Positions 28,999 to 36,815 of a stretch of DNA of 64,000 nt are shown here, piece after piece; the stretch's first letter is position 1; the number at the start of each line of letters is the position of its first letter. The translations under genes and the position numbers were made by a program. This DNA comes from Alistipes sp. An66 (lineage in GTDB: Bacteria > Bacteroidota > Bacteroidia > Bacteroidales > Rikenellaceae), in assembly GCF_002161445.1 (NCBI RefSeq), contig NZ_NFHT01000004.1:146951-210950 (forward strand). Direction: 5' to 3'. Under the pieces are notes generated by a model. That model was not told the DNA's origin. It made no database searches and saw only the letters and a list, made by a program, of their open reading frames with translations.

Positions 28999-29027
28999 AA
29001 AGGTGCGGCGATTTTCGCCGCACCTTT
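28999..29027 (-). terminator. Terminator of the thiamin operon
   Basis: A perfect 13-bp stem (AAAGGTGCGGCGA / TCGCCGCACCTTT) with a 3-nt loop is followed on the minus strand by a T run. It lies 46 nt after the thiD stop. Confidence 0.88.
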
Positions 29028-29072
29028 GCGCCCTCCCCGACAAGGGCGGGGTCTCCCGCGGTGTCGGGAGCC

Positions 29073-29882
29073 TCATTCCCAGAGCCGGAAAAAATGGTGT
29101 ACGGGACCGTGGCCGCGGCCGATCTCATACTCTGCACCGGCTTCGATCGCACCGGCGATATACTCCTTGGCCTTTGCGGCAGCCTCGTCCAGACCGCAGC
29201 CGAGGGCCAGAAATGCGGCCAGCGCCGACGAGAGCGTGCAGCCCGTGCCGTGGGTGTTGCGCGTAGCCAGACGCCGCGAGCGCAGCGGCAGGATCCGGTC
29301 CTCCTCGGCGTTGTAGAAGATATCGACGAGCTCCTCGTCCGTGAGGTGCCCGGCTTTCAGGAAGACCGAGACGCGGCCGCCGCACGAGAGCTCCCGCGCC
29401 GCTTCGGGAAGCGACTCCTGGCTCTCGATTTTCCGTCCGAGGAGCAGCTCCGCTTCGGGGATGTTCGGTGTGATGATCCGCACGGCGGGGATCAGTTCGT
29501 CGCGCAGCGTCGCGATGGCCTCCTCCTGCAACAGGGCGTCGCCCGACGTGGCCACCATCACCGGGTCGAGCACGATGTTGCGGATGCAGTACGGGGCCAG
29601 CGTGTCGCGCACGGCGCGGATCAGTTCCGAGGAGTGCAGCATGCCGATCTTCACGGCGTCGGTGCCGATGTCGTCCAGCACCGAGCGGATCTGTCCCGTG
29701 ACGAACTCCACGGGCACGGGGTGCACGCCCGTGACACCCACGGTGTTCTCGTCCACGACGGCCACGATGGCCGACGTCCCGAAGCATCCGCACGCCGAGA
29801 AGGTTTTCAGGTCGGCCTGAATGCCTGCGCCCCCGCTGGGGTCGCTGCCTGCAATGGTCAGGGCTCGTTTGTAGTGTTTCAT
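29073..29882 (-). CDS. thiD: Hydroxymethylpyrimidine (phosphate) kinase
   Basis: ThiD phosphorylates HMP to HMP-P and then to HMP-PP, the pyrimidine half of thiamin. The 269 residues match the PfkB/ribokinase-like family: N-terminal TIAGSDPSGGAGIQADLKTF binds HMP, VLDPVMVATSG lines the nucleotide site, TPNIPEAELL is typical, and the C-terminal motif NTHGTGCTLSSALAAF carries the anion hole and catalytic region. It is the last gene of the operon and overlaps tenA by ATGA. Since thiC is absent here, the HMP it uses must come from a ThiC encoded elsewhere or from salvage. Confidence 0.97.
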   Translation of the reverse strand: MKHYKRALTIAGSDPSGGAGIQADLKTFSACGCFGTSAIVAVVDENTVGVTGVHPVPVEFVTGQIRSVLDDIGTDAVKIGMLHSSELIRAVRDTLAPYCIRNIVLDPVMVATSGDALLQEEAIATLRDELIPAVRIITPNIPEAELLLGRKIESQESLPEAARELSCGGRVSVFLKAGHLTDEELVDIFYNAEEDRILPLRSRRLATRNTHGTGCTLSSALAAFLALGCGLDEAAAKAKEYIAGAIEAGAEYEIGRGHGPVHHFFRLWE

Positions 29883-30676
29883 ATCGTTCCGATTTTCCAG
29901 TTTTCGAGGTTCCGGGCGCTCTCCCAGAACATCCACTCCATCCGGGTGCAGCGCATGAAAATGTCGGTCATCCGGCGGCGGGTCTCCCCGCCGGCCGCCG
30001 CAGCCAGTTCGTCGCAGATCCGTGCGGCGAGCTCCGCCGATGCGGCGAACGCCGGGTCGGCATAGGTCGCGATCCACGCCCGGAAGGGATTTTCGTGGAG
30101 GGGGACGCTGTGCTTCGCGCCGTTGTCCGGGATTGCGCCGTCGTCCGGGGTCGCTCCGGCCGCCGCACGGCCGTCGGGGAGCGGGGTGCCGCCGTTGGTT
30201 CCGGCGGCAGGGGCGGCGCTGCCTTGCCCCACGGAACCGTTCGCCCGGGCGAAGATCGCCTCGCCGACCCGCTGGTAGACCACGAAGCAGGGGAGCAGGG
30301 CCGCCGCCTCGACCTCCACGGGGGCCGTGGCCTGGGCGTCGAGCAGCGCGGTGTAGAGCAGGCACGCCGGGCTCATTTCGTCCCGCGTCGGCGCATCGCC
30401 CGCGAGGAACTGCGCGTGCAGAGCGCGTTCGACGGCGATGCCGTCCAGCGCGAAGTGCAGGAACGCTTCCGTATGCTCCCGGCGGGTCAGCCGCGAGGCC
30501 ACGTGGGCCAGCCTTCGGGCGTAGCCGTCCAGATAGAGGGCATCCTGACGGATGTAGTGCCGGAACTGTTCGGCGGGAAGCGTCCCGTCGGCCAGCTCCC
30601 GCACGAACGGGTGTCCGAGAATCTTCCGGTAGACCGGGAGGGCCGTCTCCCAGGCCTCGTCGCTCCATCTTTTCAT
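29879..30676 (-). CDS. tenA: TenA-family aminopyrimidine aminohydrolase (thiaminase II) with an internal insert
   Basis: TenA salvages base-degraded thiamin by hydrolysing aminopyrimidine to HMP. Expected active-site residues are present: Asp45 in YIRQDALYL, Cys130 in LLPCFVVYQRVGE, and the C-terminal CTRMEWMFWES with Glu. At 265 residues it is about 40 longer than usual. The extra part is a Gly/Ala/Pro/Asp-rich, probably disordered loop at about residues 147-190, inserted between IFARANGS and the HENPFRAWI helix. Reading frame and active-site motifs are kept on both sides, so it is probably a surface loop and not a frameshift. It starts 6 nt after the methyltransferase stop. Confidence 0.92.
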   Translation of the reverse strand: MKRWSDEAWETALPVYRKILGHPFVRELADGTLPAEQFRHYIRQDALYLDGYARRLAHVASRLTRREHTEAFLHFALDGIAVERALHAQFLAGDAPTRDEMSPACLLYTALLDAQATAPVEVEAAALLPCFVVYQRVGEAIFARANGSVGQGSAAPAAGTNGGTPLPDGRAAAGATPDDGAIPDNGAKHSVPLHENPFRAWIATYADPAFAASAELAARICDELAAAAGGETRRRMTDIFMRCTRMEWMFWESARNLENWKIGTI

Positions 30677-30681
30677 GGCTT

Positions 30682-31383
30682 TCAGCGTTTATAGGCCGTT
30701 ACGGCCACGTAGTCACCCTTTCCATATCCTTCGACGGGCTGCTCCTCCATGTCGTTCGACATGAGCGGGTGTGCGGTCAGCGTCTGTGCGAAGGCCAGGT
30801 CGCGGAAGCCCGCCGCTTCGAGCAGCCCGATCTTCTCGGCCGTCGTGCGCCAGGCGGCCACGTCGACGAACTCGATCGGGTAGGGGTTCGGCGGGTAGCA
30901 CCCTTCGAGCAGCGGGTGGTCCCACGTCCCGACCGCCTTGGCCAGGTTGTACAGCAGCCCGTAGGAGCTCTCCTTCGGGACGTCGATCAGGATGATGCGT
31001 CCTCCGGCGGGCAGCGCCGCGTAGGCCTTGCGCACGACGCCCGCCAGGTCGCCGATGTAGCTCGGCGTGCCGTTGAAGAGCAGCGTGTCGTAGTCGCCGT
31101 TGCCGAAGTCGGCCTCCTCGGCCGTCGCGATGGTGACGTTCATGCCCCGTTTGCGGGCGATGGAGGCCATGCCCTCCGAGGGTTCGATGCCTTCGGTGAC
31201 GGTGATGCCGTATTCGTCGCGCAGGATCTTCTCGAAAAGGCCGCTGCCGCAGCCCACCGAGAGCACGCGCCCGGCGTCTTGGAGTGTCGAGGCCACCAGA
31301 TTGACCTCCGAATAGAGTACGTTCCGGTTGTCGAGGAACCACGCATCATAAGCCGATGCGTATTGATCGAAACCTTTTCCCAT
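30682..31383 (-). CDS. SAM-dependent class I methyltransferase inside the thiamin operon
   Basis: A 233-residue cytoplasmic protein with a Rossmann-type methyltransferase fold. Motif I VLSVGCGSG is at 40-48, an acidic loop in GIEPSEGM likely binds the SAM ribose, DYDTLLFNGTPSYIGD gives motif II/III, and GGRIILIDVPKES gives the next strand. The substrate cannot be deduced. The gene is packed between thiF and tenA with gaps of only 4 and 5 nt, so it should be expressed only when TPP is low. That argues for a thiamin-related job, or for a substrate modified in thiamin starvation; it is not a canonical thiamin pathway enzyme. Confidence 0.85.
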   Translation of the reverse strand: MGKGFDQYASAYDAWFLDNRNVLYSEVNLVASTLQDAGRVLSVGCGSGLFEKILRDEYGITVTEGIEPSEGMASIARKRGMNVTIATAEEADFGNGDYDTLLFNGTPSYIGDLAGVVRKAYAALPAGGRIILIDVPKESSYGLLYNLAKAVGTWDHPLLEGCYPPNPYPIEFVDVAAWRTTAEKIGLLEAAGFRDLAFAQTLTAHPLMSNDMEEQPVEGYGKGDYVAVTAYKR

Positions 31384-31387
31384 CTTG

Positions 31388-32089
31388 TCAGAATTCTATT
31401 GTTTCGGTTTGTAATGTTTTCAAATCAATCGTAAAGAGTTTCCCTTCGAGCGGTTCGCCGAAGCCGGCAATCCATTTGATCGCCTCCGAGGCCTCGATGG
31501 CGCCGATGACCCCCGGAACCGTCCCCAGAACCCCCGCCGTGCTGCGCGGAAGGGCGCACAGCGCCTCGCGGTCGGGGTAGAGTTCCGTGTAGCGGCGCCC
31601 CGTGCGTCCGTTGAAGAGGCTCACCTGCCCGTGGAACGCCCCGATCGAGCCGTAGACCCACGGTCTTCCGACCTCCGCGCACGCCTCGTCGAGCAGGTAG
31701 CGCGTCGCGAAGTTGTCGCAGCACTCCACCACCAGGTCGTAGGCGGCGACCAGCTCCCGGGCATTCTCCGCGGTCAGCCCTTCGGGGTGGAGGTCGAAGC
31801 GCGTCGACGACGAGAGCGCCGCGAGCCGTTCGCGGGCCGCCGCCGGCTTGGGGCGTCCGATCTGCGATTCGGTGTAGAGCACCTGCCGTTGGAGGTTGCT
31901 CTCCGAGACCGTGTCGGGGTCGGCCAGTCCGAGACGCCCCACGCCGGCACCCGTGAGGTAGAGCGCCGCCGGGGAGCCGAGGCCCCCGACGCCGACAAGC
32001 AGCACCGACGAGGCGGCCAGCCGCCGCTGTCCTTCCGGTCCGATCTCCGGCAGCATCGTCTGCCGGGCGTAGCGTTCGCGCGGGTCCAT
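31388..32089 (-). CDS. thiF: ThiS adenylyltransferase, lacking the usual zinc-binding cysteines
   Basis: ThiF adenylates the C-terminal Gly of ThiS so that sulfur can be loaded. The 233 residues show an E1-like fold: Arg-rich N-terminus (MDPRERYARQTMLPEIG), nucleotide motif VGVGGLGSPAA at 32-42, DTVSESNLQRQ, and DLVVECCDNFATRY. Classical ThiF/MoeB has two CxxC pairs binding zinc; here the first is replaced (RYTELYP) and only one Cys remains in CALPRSTAGVLG. Structural zinc is therefore probably lost, as in a subgroup of Bacteroidetes homologues. The ATG at 32089 overlaps the thiH stop by one base; the longer frame to 32953 lies inside thiH and is rejected. Confidence 0.93.
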   Translation of the reverse strand: MDPRERYARQTMLPEIGPEGQRRLAASSVLLVGVGGLGSPAALYLTGAGVGRLGLADPDTVSESNLQRQVLYTESQIGRPKPAAARERLAALSSSTRFDLHPEGLTAENARELVAAYDLVVECCDNFATRYLLDEACAEVGRPWVYGSIGAFHGQVSLFNGRTGRRYTELYPDREALCALPRSTAGVLGTVPGVIGAIEASEAIKWIAGFGEPLEGKLFTIDLKTLQTETIEF

Positions 32090-33198
32090 CAGTCGAAGAT
32101 CTTGTCCCAGTCCTTCCAGACCACCTCGTAACCTTCGCGGCGGATCGCCGCCTCGACCTCCGCGGGGGTGCGCTCGTCGCTCACGGCGAACTGTTCGAGC
32201 GACTGCGGGTAGACGCGGTAGCCCCCCGGGTCGGTCTTCGACCCGGCGCTCATCGACGTCACGCCCAGCGTGGCCATGCGGTTGCGGAACTCGGCCCGCT
32301 CGCGCGTCGAGTACGAAATGTCGACGTCGTGGTCGAAGATCCGGAAGGCGAAGGTCACCTGCGCCAGCTCGCGGTCGCTCATCACGACGTTGGGCTGGAA
32401 ATGACCCTCCGAGGGGCGCATGCGCGGGAAGTTGACGCTGTAACGGGTCTTCCAGTAGCGGCGGCGCAGGTATTGCAGGTGCAGGGCCATCATCGTGACG
32501 TCCGTGCGCCACTCTTCGAGCCCGATCAGCACGCCCATGCCGATCTTGTGCACCCCGGCCTGCCCCATGCGGTCGAAGCCGTTCACGCGCCACTCGAACT
32601 TCGACTTCATGCCCGCCGGGTGGTAGCGGTTGTAGTTCCTGCGGTTGTAGGTCTCCTGGAAGCAGACCACGCCGTTCAGACCCGCGTGCGTGAGCCGTTC
32701 GTACTCCTCGGCCGCCAGGGGCATCACCTCGATGGTGAGGTTGTTGAACCACGGGCGGCACGTGTGCAGCGCCTGCTCGATGTAGTCGACGCCCGCGGCC
32801 CGCGGGTTCTCGCCCGTCACGAGCAGCAGGTTCTCGAAAGGCCCCAGCTCGCGGATCGCCCGGCACTCCGCCTCGATCTGCTCCTGGGTGAGGATCACCC
32901 GCGGAATGGCGTTGTGGCGGTTGAAGCCGCAGTAGACGCACGAGTTCGTGCACGAGTTGGTGATGTACATCGGAATGTACATCGAGACGGTCTTTCCGAA
33001 ACGCTCCTGCGTGTAGCGGCGGCTCAACCGGGCCATCGGTTCCAGATAGGACGCCGCGGCCGGCGAGACGAGCGCCATGAAGTCGTCGAGCGTCGGGTGT
33101 GCCTTCGCCAGGGCCCGTTCGACGTCGGCCGGCGTCTTCGAGAGGATCCGCGCGGTGGTCTCCTCCCAGTCGTATTTCGCCAATTCCTCCGAAAACAT
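32089..33198 (-). CDS. thiH: Tyrosine lyase, 2-iminoacetate synthase
   Basis: ThiH is a radical SAM enzyme that cleaves tyrosine to dehydroglycine and p-cresol, feeding the thiazole synthase under anaerobic conditions. The [4Fe-4S] motif CxxxCxxC is at Cys83, Cys87 and Cys90 (NSCTNSCVYCGF). Further landmarks are VTGENPRAAG and, in the C-terminal BATS-like domain, MSAGSKTDPGGY. The length of 369 residues is normal. Using ThiH instead of the oxygen-dependent ThiO fits a strict gut anaerobe. It is 12 nt downstream of thiG. Confidence 0.97.
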   Translation of the reverse strand: MFSEELAKYDWEETTARILSKTPADVERALAKAHPTLDDFMALVSPAAASYLEPMARLSRRYTQERFGKTVSMYIPMYITNSCTNSCVYCGFNRHNAIPRVILTQEQIEAECRAIRELGPFENLLLVTGENPRAAGVDYIEQALHTCRPWFNNLTIEVMPLAAEEYERLTHAGLNGVVCFQETYNRRNYNRYHPAGMKSKFEWRVNGFDRMGQAGVHKIGMGVLIGLEEWRTDVTMMALHLQYLRRRYWKTRYSVNFPRMRPSEGHFQPNVVMSDRELAQVTFAFRIFDHDVDISYSTRERAEFRNRMATLGVTSMSAGSKTDPGGYRVYPQSLEQFAVSDERTPAEVEAAIRREGYEVVWKDWDKIFD

Positions 33199-33210
33199 CT
33201 CCGTGTGCGT

Positions 33211-33978
33211 TTAGTCGAGGAACGAGGTCAGCGGACTGCTTGCTTCGGCGTGGCGCGCCGTGGCGCCGAGTCCCGATTCATAGGCTTCGCGGCCCGCCTC
33301 GACGGCCCGTGCGAAGGCGTGCGCCATGCGTACCGGATCGCCCGCCACGGCAATGGCCGTGTTGACCAGCACGGCGTCGGCACCCAGCTCCATGGCCGCT
33401 GCGGCGTGCGACGGAGCCCCGAGCCCGGCGTCGACGACGACCGGGACGTTGCTCTGCTCGATGATGATTTCCAGCAGTTCGCGCGTCACGAGTCCCTTGT
33501 TGGTGCCGATCGGCGCCGCAAGCGGCATGACCGTTGCGGCTCCGGCCTCTTCGAGGCGTTTGCACAGCACCGGGTCCGCCTGGATGTAGGGCAGCACCAC
33601 GAAGCCCAGCCGCGCCAGCTCCTCCGTGGCGCGAAGCGTCTCGACGGGGTCCGGAAGCAGGTATTTCGGGTCGGGGTGGATTTCCAGCTTGATGAAGTTC
33701 GTGCCGAAGGCCTCGCGGGCAAGCTGCGCCGCCAGCACGGCCTCCTCGGCATTGCGCACGCCCGAAGTGTTGGGCAGCAGCTGGATGCCCGGACGGCGGA
33801 TGTGGCCCAGCAGGTCGTCCTGCGGGTTCTCCATGTCGACCCGTTTCATGGCCACGGTGACCATCTCGGTCTCCGAGGCGGCAATGGCGCGCGACATCAG
33901 CTCGTTGGAGCTGAACTTGCCCGTGCCGACGAACAGACGCGAACGGAACGTCCGTCCGCCGATTACCAATTCGTTCAT
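33211..33978 (-). CDS. thiG: Thiazole synthase
   Basis: ThiG condenses 1-deoxy-D-xylulose 5-phosphate, dehydroglycine and the sulfur carried by ThiS-thiocarboxylate into the thiazole ring. The 255 residues form a TIM barrel. The Schiff-base lysine is Lys97 in [17 protein letters not shown]. Phosphate-binding motifs are [12 protein letters not shown] and [30 protein letters not shown]. The ATG at 33978 overlaps the thiE stop (ATGA). A longer frame to 34158 lies inside thiE and is rejected. Confidence 0.97.
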   Translation of the reverse strand: MNELVIGGRTFRSRLFVGTGKFSSNELMSRAIAASETEMVTVAMKRVDMENPQDDLLGHIRRPGIQLLPNTSGVRNAEEAVLAAQLAREAFGTNFIKLEIHPDPKYLLPDPVETLRATEELARLGFVVLPYIQADPVLCKRLEEAGAATVMPLAAPIGTNKGLVTRELLEIIIEQSNVPVVVDAGLGAPSHAAAAMELGADAVLVNTAIAVAGDPVRMAHAFARAVEAGREAYESGLGATARHAEASSPLTSFLD

Positions 33979-34601
33979 AGTTTGTGATGATTTAGGATAT
34001 TCATGATTTTGCGGGTCTCCTCCGCCGGGTCTTCGGCGCCGAGGAGCGCGCCCGAGAGGGCGATGCCTGTGGCTCCGGCGTCGAGGAGCGGCGCGACGTC
34101 GGCGGCCGTGATCCCCCCGATGGCCACTACCGGGAGCGTGATCCCCGCCGTGCGGCACCGCTCGAAGATCCTCCGGTAGCCTTCCAGCCCGAGGATCGGA
34201 CTCAAATTGCGCTTGGTCGCGGTGAAGCGGTAGGGGCCCAGTCCGATGTAGCCGGCACCGGACGCCGCCGCGCGCTCGATGTCCTCGAACGTATTGGCCG
34301 TGGCTCCGATGATCCTCTCCGCGGGCAGCAGTCGGCGCGCTTCGGCTACGGGCATGTCGTGCTTGCCCAGATGCACGCCGTCGGCGCCGAGCTCCGCAAC
34401 GAGATGCACGCGGTCATCCAGGAGGAACGTCGCGCCGAACTCCCGGCACAGGCGTCCCACCTCGCGCCCCACGCGCAGGAACTCCGCGTCCGGGGCATCC
34501 TTCATGCGGAGCTGCACCCAGCGGCAGCCTCCTTCGAGTACGGCGCGCGTCCCGCTGATCTCGTCGTAACGCTCGTTCCGATGTGTGATGAATTGAAGCA
34601 T
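33975..34601 (-). CDS. thiE: Thiamine-phosphate synthase
   Basis: ThiE joins HMP-PP and thiazole phosphate to make thiamin monophosphate. The 208 residues carry the family motifs: VQLRMKDAP (HMP-PP site), [58 protein letters not shown], and [30 protein letters not shown] for the phosphate. All positions expected for activity seem to be present, so this is probably the true synthase of the two ThiE-like proteins in this operon. The spacing to the upstream homologue is 5 nt. Confidence 0.95.
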   Translation of the reverse strand: MLQFITHRNERYDEISGTRAVLEGGCRWVQLRMKDAPDAEFLRVGREVGRLCREFGATFLLDDRVHLVAELGADGVHLGKHDMPVAEARRLLPAERIIGATANTFEDIERAAASGAGYIGLGPYRFTATKRNLSPILGLEGYRRIFERCRTAGITLPVVAIGGITAADVAPLLDAGATGIALSGALLGAEDPAEETRKIMNILNHHKL

Positions 34602-34606
34602 GATGT

Positions 34607-35203
34607 TTATTCCTTTCTGTATTTGTCGATCTCCGCCAGCGTGCGCCGCAGCCCCTCCGCCGAGGTGTCGCGCCAGATGCAGCCCAGCAGCGCCGCACCC
34701 CCGAACCCCCAGGCGCGGACCCGCGGCAGCAGGTCGGGACGCACTCCGCCCAACGCATACGTCCGCGTGTCGATGACCCCTTGTGCCGCGGCATCATGCA
34801 GGTCGGCGTCCGAAAAGGCCGCGCGGTAGCCGCTCTTGGAGATGCTGTCGAAAATCGGGCTCAAAAAGCGGTAGTCGGTATCGGCGGCGTGTTCCGCCAG
34901 CTCTCCGGGCGTGTGGCACGAACGGCTCACCAACCCCCGGAACCCTGCGGGCGGCATCGGGTTCCGGCCGTTCAGGTGTACGCCTCCGAGCCCGTACTCC
35001 GCGGCCAGCGGCAGGCGGTCGTGGAGGCTCAACCGCGGGTAATACGCCTCCGGCAGCGACTCGATCAGCCGCCGCAGCGGCTCCTCGCCGGCCCCCGGCT
35101 TGCGCACGTGGATGCGGTCGATGCCCGCGTCGAGCAGGCGCCGGATCACCTCCGCCTCGCCGGCCGCAAAGGGCTCGGATGTGATGACGACGATCCGCAT
35201 CAT
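34607..35203 (-). CDS. ThiE/TenI-family protein (second thiamin-phosphate-synthase homologue)
   Basis: A 198-residue TIM-barrel protein related to ThiE and TenI. Visible motifs are DRIHVRKPGAGEEPLRRLIE, RLSLHDRLPLAAEYGLGGVHLNGRNP, and FLSPIFDSISKSGYRAAF. The SPIFDSISK segment fits TenI-type proteins better than ThiE (GPYRFTATK in the neighbour), and the HMP-PP-binding QxRxKD motif is changed to HVRKPG. TenI is the thiazole tautomerase that aromatises the ThiG product, and that is the likelier role beside a complete thiE. It overlaps thiS through ATGA (start 35203; an ATG at 35200 is also possible). Confidence 0.85.
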   Translation of the reverse strand: MMRIVVITSEPFAAGEAEVIRRLLDAGIDRIHVRKPGAGEEPLRRLIESLPEAYYPRLSLHDRLPLAAEYGLGGVHLNGRNPMPPAGFRGLVSRSCHTPGELAEHAADTDYRFLSPIFDSISKSGYRAAFSDADLHDAAAQGVIDTRTYALGGVRPDLLPRVRAWGFGGAALLGCIWRDTSAEGLRRTLAEIDKYRKE

Positions 35204-35400
35204 CCCCCGCAGACGGCTCGGATGACGGTGATCTTCATGCCCTCCGCGACGGCTGTCGCGGCCCATTCGCTGCGCGGCACCACGCGGTTGTCCACCGCCA
35301 CGGCGACCCCTTCCGCCGGGATTCCCTCCCGCGCCAGCAGTTCGGCAAGGCTCGTCGGGACTTCGACCCCGACCGGTTTGCGATTGATGAATACTTCCAT
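35200..35400 (-). CDS. thiS: Sulfur carrier protein ThiS
   Basis: A 66-residue beta-grasp, ubiquitin-like protein that ends in the required Gly-Gly (VIRAVCGG). ThiF adenylates this tail; the resulting thiocarboxylate donates sulfur to ThiG. The N-terminal strand MEVFINRKPVGVEV and the segment GVAVAVDNRVVPRSEW are typical. It is the first gene of the operon, with a leader of about 50 nt between the riboswitch core and the ATG. Confidence 0.97.
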   Translation of the reverse strand: MEVFINRKPVGVEVPTSLAELLAREGIPAEGVAVAVDNRVVPRSEWAATAVAEGMKITVIRAVCGG

Positions 35401-35451
35401 GCGAAATCCGTAATTTACAGAGATGTGCCCGCGAGAAATTACGGTCTATGA

Positions 35452-35593
35452 ACAAGTCCTTTCGTCGGTGTTGCCCGCATCAAGTTCATAGGGTATGATC
35501 TCAGCCTTTTCGTGGGAAGACCCGATCTCCGGATCGTTGTGCGGTCGCCGTCTTGCGCGTCGGCGGCCTTTCTTCCCGAGGCACCCCTCTTGT
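35452..35593 (-). promoter_or_regulatory. TPP riboswitch (THI element)
   Basis: The minus strand holds the conserved TPP-aptamer pieces in order: GAGGGGTGCC, then GGCTGAGATCATACCC, then GAACTTGATGCGGGCAACACC and GACGAAAGGA. P1 is formed by ACAAG (35589-35593) with CTTGT (35452-35456). Between the first two blocks is an enlarged, GC-rich P3 arm of about 60 nt, which makes the element longer than minimal. TPP binding should reduce expression of thiS and the eight genes behind it; in Bacteroidetes this is usually by closing translation or by termination in the short linker. Confidence 0.95.
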
Positions 35594-35601
35594 GTCGGAT
35601 G

Positions 35602-35609
35602 CAAATATA
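35602..35609 (-). promoter_or_regulatory. -7 box of the thiamin operon (TATATTTG)
   Basis: A perfect TAnnTTTG match on the minus strand places transcription start near 35596, directly at the first riboswitch stem. No clear TTTG -33 box is seen. Confidence 0.8.
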
Positions 35610-35795
35610 GGAAAAAAAAGGTTCCGATGCACCGCTGTCGGGGAAAAACCGCCTGTCGATCCCGGAATCATCGGTAATCGGGGTTGGAAAATCCGTAATC
35701 CGGGTCCTCGGATTGCGCGATCTTCTTCCGATCTTTGTATCGGAGAAACGGGGCGCCGTCCGCCCCGGGAAACGAATCCCGTAAAACGAAGGAAC

Positions 35796-36815
35796 ATGAA
35801 ACGAATCATTCTCTTTGTCTCACTTCTAACAGCAATAACCATGAACAGCACCCAAGCCCGGGAGACGAACGACCGGACCTTTGCCCCGAGCGAACGGGTC
35901 TCGGTCGAGCGCGTGCATTTCCGCACCCGCTTCGGCACGACCCTCGCCGGCGATCTCTACAAACCGAAAAATGCCGTCGGGAAACTCCCCGCCCTGGCCG
36001 TCTGCGGACCCTTCGGGGCCGTCAAGGAGCAGGCTTCGGGACTCTACGCCCAGACGCTGGCCGAACACGGATTCCTCGCCGTGGCCTTCGACCCTTCGTT
36101 CACGGGCGAGAGCAGCGGCGAACCCCGTTACGTGGCCTCACCCGACATCAACACCGAGGATTTCTCCGCCGCGGTCGACTTCCTCTCCCTGCGCGATGAC
36201 GTCGATCCCGGGAGTATCGGCATCCTCGGCATCTGCGGCTGGGGCGGTCTGGCACTCAACGCCGCGGCCCTCGACACGCGGATCAAGGCCACCGTGGCGG
36301 TGACGATGTACGACATGAGCCGCGTGACGGCCCGCGGCTACTTCGATTCGATGGATGCCGACGCCCGCTGCGAGTTGCGCCGCCAGCTCAACGCCCAGCG
36401 CACCGAGGATGCCCGCACGGGCAGCTATGCCCTGGCCGGCGGGGTGGTGGACCCGCTTCCGGAGGATGCCCCGCAGTTCGTCCGGGACTACTACGACTAC
36501 TACAAGACCCCGCGCGGCTACCATCCCCGTTCGCTGAACTCAAACGGCGGCTGGAACCGCACGTCGGCCCTCTCGTTCCTCAATACGCCGCTGCTGGCCT
36601 ACGCCGGCGAGATCCGTTCGGCGGTGCTGGTGATCCACGGCGGGAAGGCCCACTCGCGCTATTTCAGCGAGGATGCCTTCAAGCTCCTCCGGGGCGACAA
36701 CAAGGAGCTCATGATCATCCCCGGCGCCAGCCATGTCGATCTCTACGACCGGACGGATGTCATACCCTTCGACAGGATCGAGTCGTTCTTCCGTGAAAAT
36801 CTGCGACAGCCATGA
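35796..36815 (+). CDS. Exported alpha/beta hydrolase with a cysteine nucleophile (dienelactone-hydrolase-like)
   Basis: A 339-residue alpha/beta-hydrolase with a signal peptide (MKRIILFVSLLTAITMNSTQA). The nucleophile elbow reads GICGWGG, so the usual Ser is Cys, as in dienelactone hydrolases. The oxyanion region PFGAVKEQ, the strand VLVIHGGKAHSRYFSEDA carrying a candidate acid, and the catalytic His in IPGASHVDLYDR are in the normal order. The substrate is unknown. The ATG at 35796 is chosen because it opens the signal peptide. GATCTTTG at 35730-35737 is a weak -7 candidate. It overlaps the acetyltransferase gene by ATGA. Confidence 0.85.
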   Translation: MKRIILFVSLLTAITMNSTQARETNDRTFAPSERVSVERVHFRTRFGTTLAGDLYKPKNAVGKLPALAVCGPFGAVKEQASGLYAQTLAEHGFLAVAFDPSFTGESSGEPRYVASPDINTEDFSAAVDFLSLRDDVDPGSIGILGICGWGGLALNAAALDTRIKATVAVTMYDMSRVTARGYFDSMDADARCELRRQLNAQRTEDARTGSYALAGGVVDPLPEDAPQFVRDYYDYYKTPRGYHPRSLNSNGGWNRTSALSFLNTPLLAYAGEIRSAVLVIHGGKAHSRYFSEDAFKLLRGDNKELMIIPGASHVDLYDRTDVIPFDRIESFFRENLRQP

